The position numbers and the translations under genes were made by a program. This document shows, in pieces, positions 7,552 through 21,200 of a stretch of 64,000 nt of DNA. This DNA is from Deinandra increscens subsp. villosa (taxonomy: Eukaryota > Streptophyta > Magnoliopsida > Asterales > Asteraceae): assembly GCA_039602395.1 (NCBI GenBank), contig JBCNJP010000023.1, forward strand, positions 87,508,451 through 87,572,450, in the 5' to 3' direction. Within the stretch, counting starts at the first letter, position 1. Each line of letters starts with the position of its first letter. The notes beneath the pieces were generated by a model that worked only from the letters and a program-made list of their open reading frames with translations, was not told the DNA's origin and did no database searches.

Positions 7552-10500
7552 ATGATTTGTTCAAGTAAAAATCTACATCATCTGTAATCGCCTCATTGCC
7601 ATTACAGCTGCTGTTTATCTGATCTGTTTCACCTTTTGTTGCTCTATGTTGTTGCCACAGTTTCTGGCGAGGTGCCGGAAGAGCCTGTTGTTTCCAAGTC
7701 ATCCGGACTACTTTTCGAGAAGCGGTTGATCGAAAGACACATTCTGGTGAGTTAATTTTCATTGCTAGGGTTTGTATTATAAGTTTATAACCACGGTGAA
7801 CATAGGGAGTGAATCTCTGAGAGAAACGCAGGAGTTTGAGAATTGAGATAGTTATTGCACAAATTGAAAATTGATACTGTCAAATATAAAAAAATGGCTA
7901 CAGATTGACTTCCAGTTTCAGTTTTAGGTATAGATAGTCTGGGTTTTGCAGCTCTTGTGGAACATAGGGAGTGAGTTTCTGAGAGAAATGAGAAGAAGAA
8001 TTCTGGTGTTAAAATTGTAACAAAATTCATATGGAAGGTTAACTACTGTACGTTCTTTATTTGGTTTTTACTAGGACTATGGAAAATGTCCAGTAAGTGG
8101 GGAGACTTTAACTGTGGATGATCTTGTTCCGATAAAAACTGGCAAGGTTTGATTCCTATGGACTTTTATAGCTTAGTCTTACATTTTTGAAATTGATTGT
8201 TTCATATGCATGGAAGCTTATAGTTTCAACTGATATGTGTGCAGGTGGTGAAACCAAGACCTGTGCAGGCTGCAAGTATTCCGGGGATGCTTGGGATGTT
8301 CCAAAACGTACGTGTTGTTTGTTAGTTGTTATGACTTATGACTGGTGCAGTATATGTTTTTTCTGCCTTGTTTTAATGCACTGACTCGGACATTTTATTG
8401 AGAATTTTGTTCATAACAGTTAAGCTGTTGTAAATGTAGCTATCATGTGTTCTGTTTTTCTTTACATTTGACAACAGGAATGGGATGCCTTGGTTTTATC
8501 TGCTTTTGCATCAGAGCAACAACTACATACAACAAGGCAAGAGCTTAGTCATTGTTTATACCAGGTAGTGCTAATAACCAGTTGTTCACATTCAAATTCT
8601 CATCTCTTCCTATATTCAAGCTCTTTGCGTATTTCATCTTACTTTTTTTAGCAAGCATTGTATTTTTTCTTAAAGTTATCTGAGTTCCTGAAACTAGGAT
8701 GTGTAACATATCTCCTGACAACACATCATGTTCTCTCTAGTAATTACAGTCTACTCAAACACTTGTGTGATAGGTTTTTTCAAAAACAGAAACCTTAAAA
8801 CTAACATATGTCACTCTCTTCTCATTCTCACATTCATAAACATGAGTTCCTCAGACCAAACATACCTAGGTTTAGAATACTCATGTTCTTTTATTCCCAT
8901 GCATAAGACTTGCAGTGATTGTTGAAAGTCAACTGAGGTGTTTATATATCATATATTATCTGTGTATTACAAAATTGCATGTTATATTGAAGGAAAGTAT
9001 GAGAATAGTTTGTGCTAGGTACCGAGAAACCACACGGTTGTTTTTTCTTCATACTGCATTTGCTAATGGCTAATGCTTCAAGTTTGGATATCAGACCTAT
9101 ATCTAAGGCATCAAAACTTGTACATTATATTTGAAAGTTGAATTTACAACATTTATCCTAATTTGGTTGAAATAAGTAAATACTTTACTTCCCTAATTTA
9201 CAGCTTTTTATTTTTTGAACTCCACATTCGTTACAGGCTTACAGCTTTCTTGAACCAAGTACCAACTAGTTTGTATATAACATGCAAATTTTCTTATAAG
9301 CATTAGTTACTTATGTTCATTAAATAGTACCAAGTCCATAACTAAACTATACCACATAATTTTTTAAGTAAAAAGTCGAAGTCTTGCACTTTGTAGAGAA
9401 AAAATGACTTGCATGTAGAGATTATAACTTACACATATGCCACAAGTTTTTGGTTTTGATTCGATACTGCCAAATCCATAATTGGACCACCCACGTTTTT
9501 TACTACAAGGCCAATAAAACCGACCTGTAACAGTTCATATCATTGTTTTGGATAAAACTTGTGGTTTCCTGTCAGTTTTCAAGTTTTGTGTTTACCACTA
9601 CTTTACATCTTTATTGGCAGCATGATTCAGCTTGCCGCGTAATTGCAAGATTAAAGAAAGAACTTGATGAAGCCAGGACAATGTTGGCACATTTAGAAAG
9701 GCAAGCACCAATGTCAGCATCAACAGCAGTGACAGAAAATGTGTCTGCTTTAAGCAATGGGAAAAGAGGTATTTTCACTGTGATTCTGAGCTTTGTAGGC
9801 TGATATTTTTTTCTTTTCTTCAAGGACTCATTTAATAAACTATTCTGTTCAGCTGCTGAGGATGACGAGTTGGGTCCTGATGGCAAGAAAATTCGACAAG
9901 GAATCTCAGCCAGTATAATTACTGAATTAACAGACTGCAATGCTGCACTTTCACAGCAAAGGAAGAAACGGCAGGTGTTAAGTTGATTCCATTCTAGCTG
10001 TACTGAAATATTAGTTTTGTTTTAGGATATGAGGGGCAGTTGATATACCAACATGGATTTTATAAGCTTGGAGTTAATTCTCTTTTCAGATTCCTTCATC
10101 ACTGGCTCCATTGGATGCTTTTGAGAGGTATACCCAGCTTAACAGTTACCCTCTTCACAAAACAAACAAAGCTGGCATTTTGTCTATAGATATCCATCAA
10201 TCCAAGGTACATGTTTTTGGTTTGAACCGCATTTATTGCCTCTGTTCTTTATTGTTTTGATATGATACAAATGGTAATCAAGATTAGGAAGGAAGAAAGG
10301 TAGAAGAAAATAGAATTTTCTAAGAAGAAGAAAGACAAATTTCAATTGATCAATTCATTGATGCCTTCGTCTGTTACGGCCTACGGGCTTGTGTACTTAA
10401 TCAAACCCTTGATACAAACTTACACTTGCACCCCTCACGTTATGCTACAATTAAAAGGGATCTCTTTCTACTATTTAATACGTAACATGTCCTATCTTCA

Positions 10501-13500
10501 ATGGCTGCTTACTCTCTACCCACATGCTTGAATTTTAGTCTTGTGCACTCCTTAAGACTTCCCTCACTTAAGATCCAAATCCCATCGGCCCTTATATTTT
10601 TAATCATCAAGTCTACTGATTTTTAAGATATTTTAACTGGAATTGTTGGCTTTTATTTGCTTTTGGAGTCTTTATTTATCATAGACTTATAGTTTTATGC
10701 TTTTAGTTCAAAAGATACTGTTCCAAACATCCTGCTACTAGAATATGAAACTTGATTTTTGTTGCATGAAAATTTATATTGTTTGCACATCAGGATCTTA
10801 TTGTTACTGGTGGAGTTGATATGAACGCTGTAGTCTTCAATCGATCTTCAGGGGAGATCTCATCTACACTCAGTGGCCACTCCAAGAAGGTGTTGTTCGC
10901 TATTTGGTAAAACGTTAAATTTGTTGGCACGTTTAGATCTTGTTAGCATAATTTTTGAATTTCTATTGCCTTTTATTTGTTAGGTTACCAGTGTCAAATT
11001 TGTGGCTGATGGTGAGTTGGTCGTGTCTGGTTCAGCTGACAAGGTAAGTTCACAATTCACTATATTTTTGAATCAGTTCTTTCACTTGTCTTGTTTAGGA
11101 GTGTTAGGTTAATTTATCTCAGCTTGAAAACTAAAAGGTTAATACCATCTTTTTAGTAAACTTTTTTTCCTTCCGTTCTTTCACTTGTCTTGTTGATACT
11201 TGATTTTTATGAGAATTTAGGAGTTGGGACAAGCTATAAGAATAACTTTTAACTGGAACCCATAAAGCAAAACTTCTTTTAGTTTGCTTGATGACTAAAA
11301 ACTGAGATGACTGATTGGATCCAGTGGTTATCTTTTGCATTGAAGTTTCCCTTTTTGTGTGTGCAGACAGTTCGTGTGTGGCAAGGATCTGAAAATGGAA
11401 AGTATGATTGTAAGCATGTCTTAAGGGATCATACAGCTGAGGTAATTATGTGCTTTTACCTACAATGCCTGTCACCTGAAATGTGGATATAGATACTTTC
11501 CCATTCCATTGCTACAGTTTTTATTTTATTAACCTGCTATTTGTTTTTCCCTTCTCCTGAATTGTGTGTTTTAGATGTGTATTTACTGGGCTAGGGAGTA
11601 GTAGTTCCCTCCCCCTTCATGCCAACATTATTTCACAGTACTCGTTTTACGGTTATAGTTGGGCTTGTTTTTCTTCATAGTAAGGTAGACAAAATCATAT
11701 GACCTAAATACAGCTTTTAAGATACCCAATTCTTTAGATTCACGAGTTTCTAAAAGTGCACAAGGGATTTTTCTCTCAACATAGATGGAGTGCTTTCACC
11801 TTTATTTTGTAAAATCTTTGTATGTAGATTGTTTTAAAAAAATAATCTTTTATATCTTTTTCAGTTTCCATACGCATACAAAATTATTGCTGAGAAGTGT
11901 AGTTTTATCATGTTTTTGTTTCTCTTTTAAACAATTAAAAGTTTAAAACCTTTGCATACAATTTTCGTTTATAATCTGTCTTAGATTTTTAGTACTAAAA
12001 TTATTTACTTCAATCAAATGTGTTATGATCAAAATGGTACAACAATGTGAAATTGTATAATAGCCATATCAGATATCACCATATGAATTATTAAAATATC
12101 GTATAATACTATATAAAATCATAGGAAACCATCAAAAATAAACAATGATAGATTGTATGAACTGTATGCCTGTATCAAGGATAAGAAAAGTTATATAATG
12201 GAAAATAGCATGTAACCTTGTAATATGGTAAAAAGTGATACTGTGTAGTATGCAAATAATAAGATATTGTAGGAATGTTAGTACGGTTGATCCCAAGATG
12301 TTTAATAAACTTAGAAGTTTAATAATTAATATAACTATGAGTTTATCCATATAATGTACGTACCGTATAACCTTATGATATGGTAAAAAGTGATATTATA
12401 TGGTATGAAAACAATAAGATATTGTAGGAATGTTAGTACGGTTGATCCCAAGATGTTTAATAAAGTTACAAGTTTAATAATTTGTATAACTATGAGTTTA
12501 TCCATGTAATGTACATACAATAGAACCTCTATGAAGAATGTTTGATAAATGAATAAACCTTGCTAAACGAATGCCTTTATCTGGTCCATTTTTATTAATA
12601 TTGTTATCATTATCATAAATAAATAATCTCACTAAACAGAATAATTTTTCTGTTTCTGGTGGTTTTATCGCGGTTTTAGTGTAGTTTAAAATGCTTTTCT
12701 GTTGTAAATTGTGAAAAATAATCTTACAATGTGTGTTACATATGTGCGCAACGGTACAACTCTGCCGATTGCCATTTCATTATTTTCAGAAGGCATTCTA
12801 GTTCAATAAGTGTTAAGGGTTTATTTATCTAGCCGAGTGACATTGAGAAATATTCACAGATCTACTAATTACACTGCTCAATCCCCTTCTGGATATCTTA
12901 ATATTTAATAATAATGCACATATTTATTTGGCCAGGTATTTAATAATATTGCACATATTTATTTGGCCAGGTATTTAATAATAATGCATGTATCTATTTG
13001 ACCAGGTACAAGCTGTGACTGTCCATGCTACAAATAACTATTTTGTGACAGCTTCTCTTGACAATTCATGGTGCTTCTATGAGTTATCATCGGGCTTATG
13101 CCTTGCACAGGTCTTTTCCCCTACATGGAAAACATATACTGCTCAATAATTAATGTTGTTTTTATTACTAAGATTTTTATTTGTTTTGGTTAATTTGTAG
13201 GTTGAAGATTCATCTCAATCTGAGGGTTATACATCTGCAGCTTTTCATCCTGATGGTCTCATTCTTGGAACTGGCACCTCTGGGGCTGTTGTTAAAATCT
13301 GGGACGTCAAAAGTCAGGTATAACAGACAAATGGACTGGTTCAAACTTCATCAGGTGACCGGTTTGGGTCAGAACTAAAAACTGGTAGTTCTTGGTTCAT
13401 GTTGTTGAAATGAGTCAGTTGAGTTGACTCAAAACTCTTCTCAGGACAAAATTTTTATCAACTTTGATTAGAAGTTATATTATTTCATTTGTATTCTAGT

Positions 13501-15469
13501 TTTTTGAATAAAACGAACTAAATTGTTTTATGCATGAAAATACATTTGGGTGAATGTCGAGCAGTTTTAGCTAAAAATTGTTACATTTTTTTTAACATAA
13601 CCCAAATTGACCCAGTCACAAGTAAATGGATCAAAATTGCTACCTCTACACATTATGACATGAGTCATCATATTTCTGCCCTATTTGCAGGCAAATGTTG
13701 CAAGGTTTGATGGGCATGTTGGGGCAGTAACTGCAATATCTTTTTCAGAGAATGGTTACTTCCTTGCTGTAAGTTCACCTCTAAAAAAAAACTTTCTGGA
13801 AATTGTTCCTTATCTGGATATGCACTAAAAGTTCCTTTTGATTTGTTAGACTGCTGCTCAAGATGGTGTTAAGTTGTGGGATCTTCGTAAACTGAGAAAT
13901 TTCAGGACCTTTTCACCATATGATGAGAATACCCCTACACAGTCCGGTAATTTCTAATCTCCTTTGGTTTTATGCTTAGAAGATATACTTGAAAAGAGAG
14001 TTCTTGAGGTTTGTTCAGTGTTTGGTGGGGTGGCAACTCAACATGTCTGTCTGCAAATGTGTTAATGGGTTGAGCTGGGCTTTATTTAAATGCTAATGGC
14101 TCAAATGGGAAAAAATTTAACAACTCAACCGGAAGGGAAAGGGTTAAATGGGATTGGTGGGATGAAGGCTTCAAAGTAGCCAATGACAAATATAAATGTT
14201 TACTGTTATAATAGTACTTTATATAATCATAATTTATATATTAATTATATATAAAGTAAAAAAAAAGAATAAAATAGTAGCGGGTCAACCCAACCAGCCT
14301 GTCTGTCTAGTTACCCGACCCATTTGCTACCTATAGCCTTTTGGCTTTGACTAATAGCTGCCAAACCTGCCAGGGAGCTTTCCAAATAAACGCTTTCATG
14401 TTGGCAATCTTTTTTGTGCACATGTTGCGCTTAAAACTGCATCAAGTTTACATTGTGTATGCAACTTAGATATCTAACAAGACTATATATCGCAAATGCG
14501 TCAATTTGCTAGCATTTGCAAAATCAATTTCTGAAATCTTAAAGAGTTGCATTTTGGTTGGTGGATTTACTGGAGTTTTCTTATCATCTGAATACATATT
14601 AATGTATTTGATATTCTTTAATTATCTGCAGTGGAATTCGATCATAGTGGAAGTTACTTAGCCATAGGAGGTTCAGACATAAGGTAATTAATTCTTGGTG
14701 ACAGTTGTTTAATGTTATGTTACTTATGGCAATTTCAACCCATTGACTCGAGCTATGTTTTATTTCAACCGGGTCAAATTAAAATATGCACGGAACCAAA
14801 ACGACTTAAAGTCACCCAAAGTCTTCAATGCACACACTTTTCATATATGTTTTATTCTAAAATTTTAGATTATTACGAAAAAGATTTAAGAACTGGCAAA
14901 AAGTTTGTGGGACTGCCTAATTCTAGCTGTTTTGAGTCGGGTTAAAAATCACTTGTTTCAACCCCAACCCGTCTTGCCACATTCAGATTCCCAATTCTAT
15001 TTCCATGTCTTCTGAATATAGTTTCATTAGTAGTGGATTAGATATATACGATCGCCCATTATAACACATTTTGGGTCTTGGTTTTTGGTAAAAGAACTAA
15101 CCTTGTCGTGTGCGTACCTGACACTGCTACACTGTCTGGCCGTTTATAATGACGGTTTTTACTGTATTTACCGCAGAGTTTACCAAGTTGCAAGTGTGAA
15201 GTCTGAATGGAACTGTATTAAAACATTCCCTGATTTGTCTGGCACAGGTTATACTCATTTCTATTTGTATAGATCTCATAAAAATGTTTTTCTTTTGTGA
15301 TAATTTAATGTTTTGGTTTTTTTTTTCATGTAAAATCGGGAATGCAGGTAAGATAAACTCTGTAAGATTTGGTCCAGATGCAAAATACATAGCAGTCGGG
15401 TCAATGGATCGAAACCTCAGATTATTCGGGTTGCCTGGAGAGGACGGCGCGATGGAGCAAGAATCTTGA
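7552..15469 (+). CDS. MAC3/PRP19: Pre-mRNA-processing factor 19 (PRP19/MAC3), U-box E3 ubiquitin ligase
   Basis: The protein is the core subunit of the spliceosome-activating NineTeen complex (MOS4-associated complex in plants). It acts in the nucleus as a U-box ubiquitin ligase and scaffold. Exons: 7552-7564, 7661-7746, 8075-8146, 8245-8307, 8478-8564, 9621-9768, 9853-9974, 10090-10206, 10794-10889, 10984-11043, 11367-11441, 13006-13110, 13201-13317, 13691-13768, 13850-13946, 14632-14683, 15177-15247, 15348-15469. All junctions are GT/AG. They sum to 1581 bp (526 residues), against about 523-525 in Arabidopsis. Residues 1-70 form the U-box (ISGEVPEEPVVS, RLIERHI, DYGKCPVSG). A coiled coil follows (HDSACRVIARLKKELDEA), then seven WD40 repeats (GGVDMNAVVFN, SADKTVRVW, ILGTGTSGAVVKIWD, AVGSMDRNLRLFGLPG). 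Exon 1 is only 13 bp, so the start depends on a tiny exon. No disruption was seen. Confidence 0.96.
12223..12510. repeat. Tandem duplication (~150 bp) in PRP19 intron 11
   Basis: A block that starts ATATGGTAAAAAGTGATA and includes GTTAGTACGGTTGATCCCAA occurs twice at about 150-bp spacing. It lies inside the 1.56-kb intron between 11442 and 13005. Confidence 0.85.
12901..13005 (+). repeat. Three 35-bp tandem copies at the exon-12 splice acceptor
   Basis: The unit TATTTAATAATAATGCAC...TATTTGGCCAG is repeated three times with exact 35-bp spacing. Each copy ends in CCAG followed by GTA, at 12935, 12970 and 13005. The last one is the acceptor used to join exon 12 in frame. Acceptors in the first two copies would add 70 or 35 bp. 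Confidence 0.88.
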
Positions 15470-18293
15470 AGACGGTGTTGGATAATTTCAGGATTACGTA
15501 CAACGTATGGGTCGTTTTGTATTATTCGGTTGTAGCATTTTAACTTGTTTCGGCATCTTATGTTAATGAGAGGTTATTAGATTTTCTTAAGCATGCAAGA
15601 ATCAAGTTTATAGGTCAAAACAACTACTCTTTTGTCTTTATATTATATCCCTTTTGGTTTACTTTTTCAGTACACTAGTGATAACTGATAGTTCAGAGGT
15701 GTGTTGTGCTTGTATGAGGATTTCACTGAACTTGTTCTTAGAACTAAAGGTATATGATAAATGAACAACTTTGGCCGCCTATCTATAGTGAAATTTGATG
15801 CACAGATTTCATTATAGATATGCGTTGAAACTAATTTCTGGTCATATTTACATAATATGTGGTGTTGGTGGCATACTTGATGAAAACGAGGTGAAAACAC
15901 ATAGTTTGTTATCATCTTCATTCGCATCTACAGCCCATATTGCTGATTACAAGTTTTTATACAGGTGAAAGAATATATATATGGAGAAATGATCAAATAA
16001 AAATATATCATCGTCTAAAAACCCAATGAACTAATAAGATTATGACACTAACATGTTTAAAAAAGAAAGGAAAATCATGTCCTGTACTGGGTTAATATCA
16101 TATATTTTTTTATTAGATTTATTTGTACTAGGTTATCATTTTATACTATTTTACCATTTTGTATTGTTTGTAATACAAATTCATCACTGGCTTTAATCTT
16201 GTACTCATATTTTTGTTGTTAGACCACCCACATCGCATGGGTTTATGGGCGTCCGTAGTGTGACGTGGATTGCATCAATTTGCATCCGAAAGAAACAAAG
16301 TTGGCAATGAAATGTGTTTGTTTGAGTGAAATCCATAAAGGTAGTTCTTAATTTCGGACATGAATAAAGTTGGCTTTTGGTGGGATCAAGGCTATTTTTT
16401 TTCTTTTTATTTAAATTATGTTAGTGGTGGGTAGGTGATGATATGCAATTTAAGGCGGATAATGATTTTTGTAGGGATGAAGGTGAAATGAGATTTTTGT
16501 AAGGATTTGTAAAAACTGACGTGACAAGTGACTAGACAGTTAAGGGTCTGTAAGGACGTCTTAGGAATGTGAATGGTCTTATGACTTATGAGTAGTCTAA
16601 ACACGAGATTAGTAATTTGGGTAACGGTCATGTATACACTACGAGATTGATATTATGGACATGTTTCATGAGTAGGCCGAACGAGTTATATCTATATGGG
16701 TACATAGTAAAATAGTTGCATTGCTAAAACATAGAATAAAGAAAACAGAAATAAAAAAGACTATGCAAACAACGTTAAAATTAGAAGTCTAATTGAATAT
16801 AACATTACTAAAAAATAGATATCAATGTGAAACTAAAGCTGATGAAACGATTTAAAAAACGATATTAAAAAAACTCAGCACGTGAATTGCACAAAATTAT
16901 CATGCCTCACCTACTTGTACAATGTGCAATGAAGAAAACACATGTAAAGACATTACTTACTAACAATAACATAGAATTAGAATGTGCGTGAAATATGTGT
17001 ATGTATCTGACGCGTTTAGTTGTGGAAAATATTTTTTAGGTTTTCATTTCTATTTTTTAGAAAATGAAAGGGGTTTTCCATTTCTAGAAAACACATGAAA
17101 TTTTTTGAAAACACGTTAAAAATTGAAAGATGGAATTTTTATTTTCCATATTGAAAAACTAAAAAACATGACAAACTTAAAATAGAAATTTAAAAAACAA
17201 TAAAATGTAGCTTTCTAATTTCAATTTAAATTTTTTAATTTAATCACGTTCTATGTTTTTTCATGTATTCTTGGAAAACATTTTTGAAAATTAGGGGATG
17301 TTTTCTACAACTAAACGTGCCCTAAATTTTTCGATGCATGGTTTTTATCTTTAAAATTTAAAAAACCCATTAAAGTATTTTTTTTGACCTTTATATATTA
17401 AATATCTCCTATAAAATACTCTACACAAGAATTATAAACTTAGTTTGTTCATATCATTTTATTTTAATTTTATACAAGCCAAATGAACTGTTTATACCAT
17501 TTTCTCGTATTTAAAAGATTTTTGAAGATTAAAGAAATAAAAAATTCTTTTTATTTTACATGTTCTCACAATACTTACAGTCACACCTTCAAGGGGGAAG
17601 CTTAGAAGGGACGGGAGTGGGCGACCGCCCCCTCGATTTTTTCTTCCATAAGTACATATTTTCGCTATTTTATGTACAAAAATTTATATATATTCCGTAT
17701 CGCCCCCTCGGATATATTGAGTATCGCCCCCTGTGTAGAAATTTTTGAACTCCACCCCCTCAGGGTTTTCCTTCAATCTTCGCCATTGCACACCTTCGTT
17801 AGAACCATCCAGTAAAACTATAAAACCGACTGAGTGGAACCCCAAATTTCCAAACTATACACTTCAAATCGGTGAAGAAACCATTTCCGGTTAACCAGTT
17901 TTAAAAAATCAAAAACCATGCATGAAACATGACTTAATTCCATACGTACAACTATAATAATCAGTTTTGATGTTTGTAAAGTGAACAAACAAAAAGAGGA
18001 AACCGGTCCAGACTGTCTGAACCGAGACCAGCCCGACCGAACATTTACCCGTGCTAATTCATCAACTGTTGTTCATATGTCACCATACCTTTAAAACTTT
18101 ATGATAATACAATGAATCAACCACATCCTGCCTATAGATAAATTAATTTCAAGGATGGATGGTGTTATATAATACAATGAATGAGCACTCTACAACACAC
18201 TTAACTTAGGAAGACGAATTCCTTCCTTTTGGAGGGGTTTTGTCTTTCGAATCATAAATCATATTCCTCTTCGACCACGGGCCGTATTCTAAT
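15470..18293. other. Intergenic region between convergent PRP19 and TLDc genes
   Basis: This AT-rich sequence begins with the PRP19 3' UTR (about 15470-15600). No gene was seen. At about 17010-17325 a MITE-like block is bounded by CGTTTAGTTGTGGAAAA and TTTTCTACAACTAAACG inverted ends. At 17590-17770 the motif ATCGCCCCCTC recurs three times. From 17820 to 18060 there is hAT-like AACCGG-rich sequence without clear ends. Confidence 0.6.
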
Positions 18294-21200
18294 TTAAGGA
18301 TACCGAGAAGAATGTGCGAAACCCCACAACTACAAGGAAAACAAAAGAAATCGTTCTATAAGATCGGAAAAGAAAAACATGATAGAACACATGAAATTGT
18401 TCTCTTGAAACCAAATCAAAGTTAAGGAAATAATATGATGATAGAAGGATGTTCAACAACCGCAAGAACCATGTGCTTTAACGTAACACGGTTCTTTACA
18501 TAAAATTACTTATGTAGTGAACGCGTCCCTACACTAGTATATATTAGTAATTTTGATTATTTAAATGTTAACTAAATTCCACACTAGATAACTGACAGGC
18601 TTAATGGTTATTCATCTGCCAATTTTGTTTCATGTAAAGAAATCACATATCAAGATCAAGATTAATCTACATTATAGGATAAGCTCGTTTAAGGAGGAAA
18701 AAGAAAAAATAACTCGGTTTTAGTGTTGTGGAATAGGAGTAGAAGTATTATTACCTCGACGTTCTTTACAACAAATGATTCATCGTGAGCCAAGCATTGG
18801 TTTCCAAATGTATCACAACGTCCGCTAGTTCCTGTTAACCTTTTTTGGATGAAAGACATAATTAGGACTGTAGAATTTAATGATGACATAGTGACGACTC
18901 TAGCAAAGACAGAATTACTGTAAATATATACAAAAAGTAACTTACAAATCTTCGTCTAGGCGTAAGGCAAAATTCCCACCTCCTCCGAGTGCTAGCAGGT
19001 CATTTAAACACATGTAAAAGTACCGGTTTGCTCCTTCTCAAAACAAAAGATGGATATAATTAGCTAGTGAGCATGATCACTTGTTATAGCCTTGTATTGC
19101 ATTTAAAAAGTATGAGGCGCTCTAAGGTGTTTGGGTCCGAAATGCCAAGGCACAAGACAAGAGCTTCACCCATGTAAGACGCCCGGTATTAAAGAGTTTT
19201 ATAAAACTAATTATACCTGACAATTACTACTTGTTAATCTTTAAATAGACAAACATACTTATGACATTACACGATAGGGGTGAAACACATCAACATGTGC
19301 TAATAGAACAATTAGGTCAACTTGAAACTTGAAATCAACACGATGCCAAGTCAAGGATTATGTGCTACTGTCACTAATCCCTTATGGTCTAAAAGGCAGG
19401 AGACGCACAAAAGTGATAAGGTCCCAAGTTGAGGCGCAAAGCGCGCCACTTTTCATAAGCGAGGCGCAAATTTTATTTATATAACATTTTTATGTATCAC
19501 CCACCCAAAATTTAGCTATAAATAAGCTATAAATATGGTTTAATATATAAATAACATGTATGTACAACCTAAAAGGCTATATATACAGCATCATGATGCA
19601 TAAAACTTTCCTGTAAGAAAGGTGCACCTCAAGACTGCGCTTTTTGCCGCTTTTTTCCATGGGCTTTGTGCACCTCAAGTGTGCTCTTTATACAGGTTGA
19701 ACCTGCCTAGTCAGAAGCGAGGGCGCATGCGCCTGAGCTCGCCTATGCACGCTTTTAAAAACCCACACGGCCACACTAATACTAATCCAAAAGGCTAAAA
19801 GTAACGGTATTATTGTTTCACCAGATGTCCTAGACCCAAGTATTGTTTGACCAAACCCAAAAAAATCCAAGTACAAGAAGCGTCGCCTCGGGGCGCCTCA
19901 GCATCTGCCAGAGAAGCGCCTCCTGAAGGCCACTTCATGTCAAGGCCTCTTGCCTCACCACCTCTGAAGTGTTACAGCCATTGCCCTTAGCGCCTAACCC
20001 CTTGTGCACGCTTTTAAACCAGGGGCTTTGTAAAGATGATCTTTTGGCTATGGAAATAACTAGATAATTCCCATTATCAATACACACACATATGTGATAG
20101 CCCTAATAACGTGTGAGCTTAAAAGTACATTTATCACGGCATACTTCAAACTAGACCTCTATAGGGATTAGAGGATAGATTGATCGAAGTACAGGTGGCA
20201 GTTCCTATCCATATACATATTTAAGGGCATATTAAGGTTGTGTATTAGGCTATTAGCTCAAACCAACCGGGGGGGGGGGGGGGGGGTAACTAAAAGGAGA
20301 AAGAGTTGGACGGGTTGAAAATAATTAACATATTAATTATTTCTCAAAATTTTAAAATTGGAGAAAGAAAAGAGTTTGCGACAAACCCAACCACTACTGT
20401 GTTCAGCTGTCCTAAAAGACTTGCACTCCTTTTGACCCGTTTACCAAACCCACCTGACCCACCCATTTAGCCACCTCTAGATAAAAGTAAAGCTGCATGT
20501 GGCTCCTAAAAGTGTCCCCATTGCTCCATTAAAAACTGAACATACAGGATTTAACAGGTTGCTCAGTCCTATAACAGTTTCTAGATAGCGATAAGCTACG
20601 TTCATTCTCTATTGCATGTGTACATAAGATGCTTACCAGTTGGTCTAAACAGCCTTGGTGCACCGTATAACGTTGTAAAAACAAAGGTTTCATAAGTCCC
20701 CTGCCAACACAAGTATTTTTTCAGTATTTGCGTGAGTTGTTAAAACGGAAGAAAGGATACACAAAACATTATAAACATACAAGACCACCACTGTGATCCG
20801 CACCAGCTAAAACAATATAGCTTACTTGATATTTCCTTTTCGGAGTAGGTGTCAACGGCCCATTTAGCAGCCCACCAAACACAGCACCTTTAGTATCACC
20901 AGTTATCTATGAGCAGTGTAAAAAAGTTCAATCACATACAGAAAGACTATACAAACGCTCTTCTAAATCAATTAGAGGTGGTAACTTCGAGCCATTTACT
21001 ACTGAATGTTTATTTGGATTATGTTTTATGCCTAATTAATTATATATTCAAACTAAAAAGTAAACGGTTCACAAGTAGTCTAAATGAATTTATAACGCAC
21101 ACAACCTCCTAAATCTCTTAATTCAACAACTACAATTGACCAAATGTTATTGCCTTAATATAGCTTTGTTAGTCAGATTTAATGCATTAGTTATTTATAA

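Noticed and set aside
9543..9940. ORFs on both strands around 9600-9900
   Set aside because: They are PRP19 exons 6 and 7 read through introns, or antisense to them.
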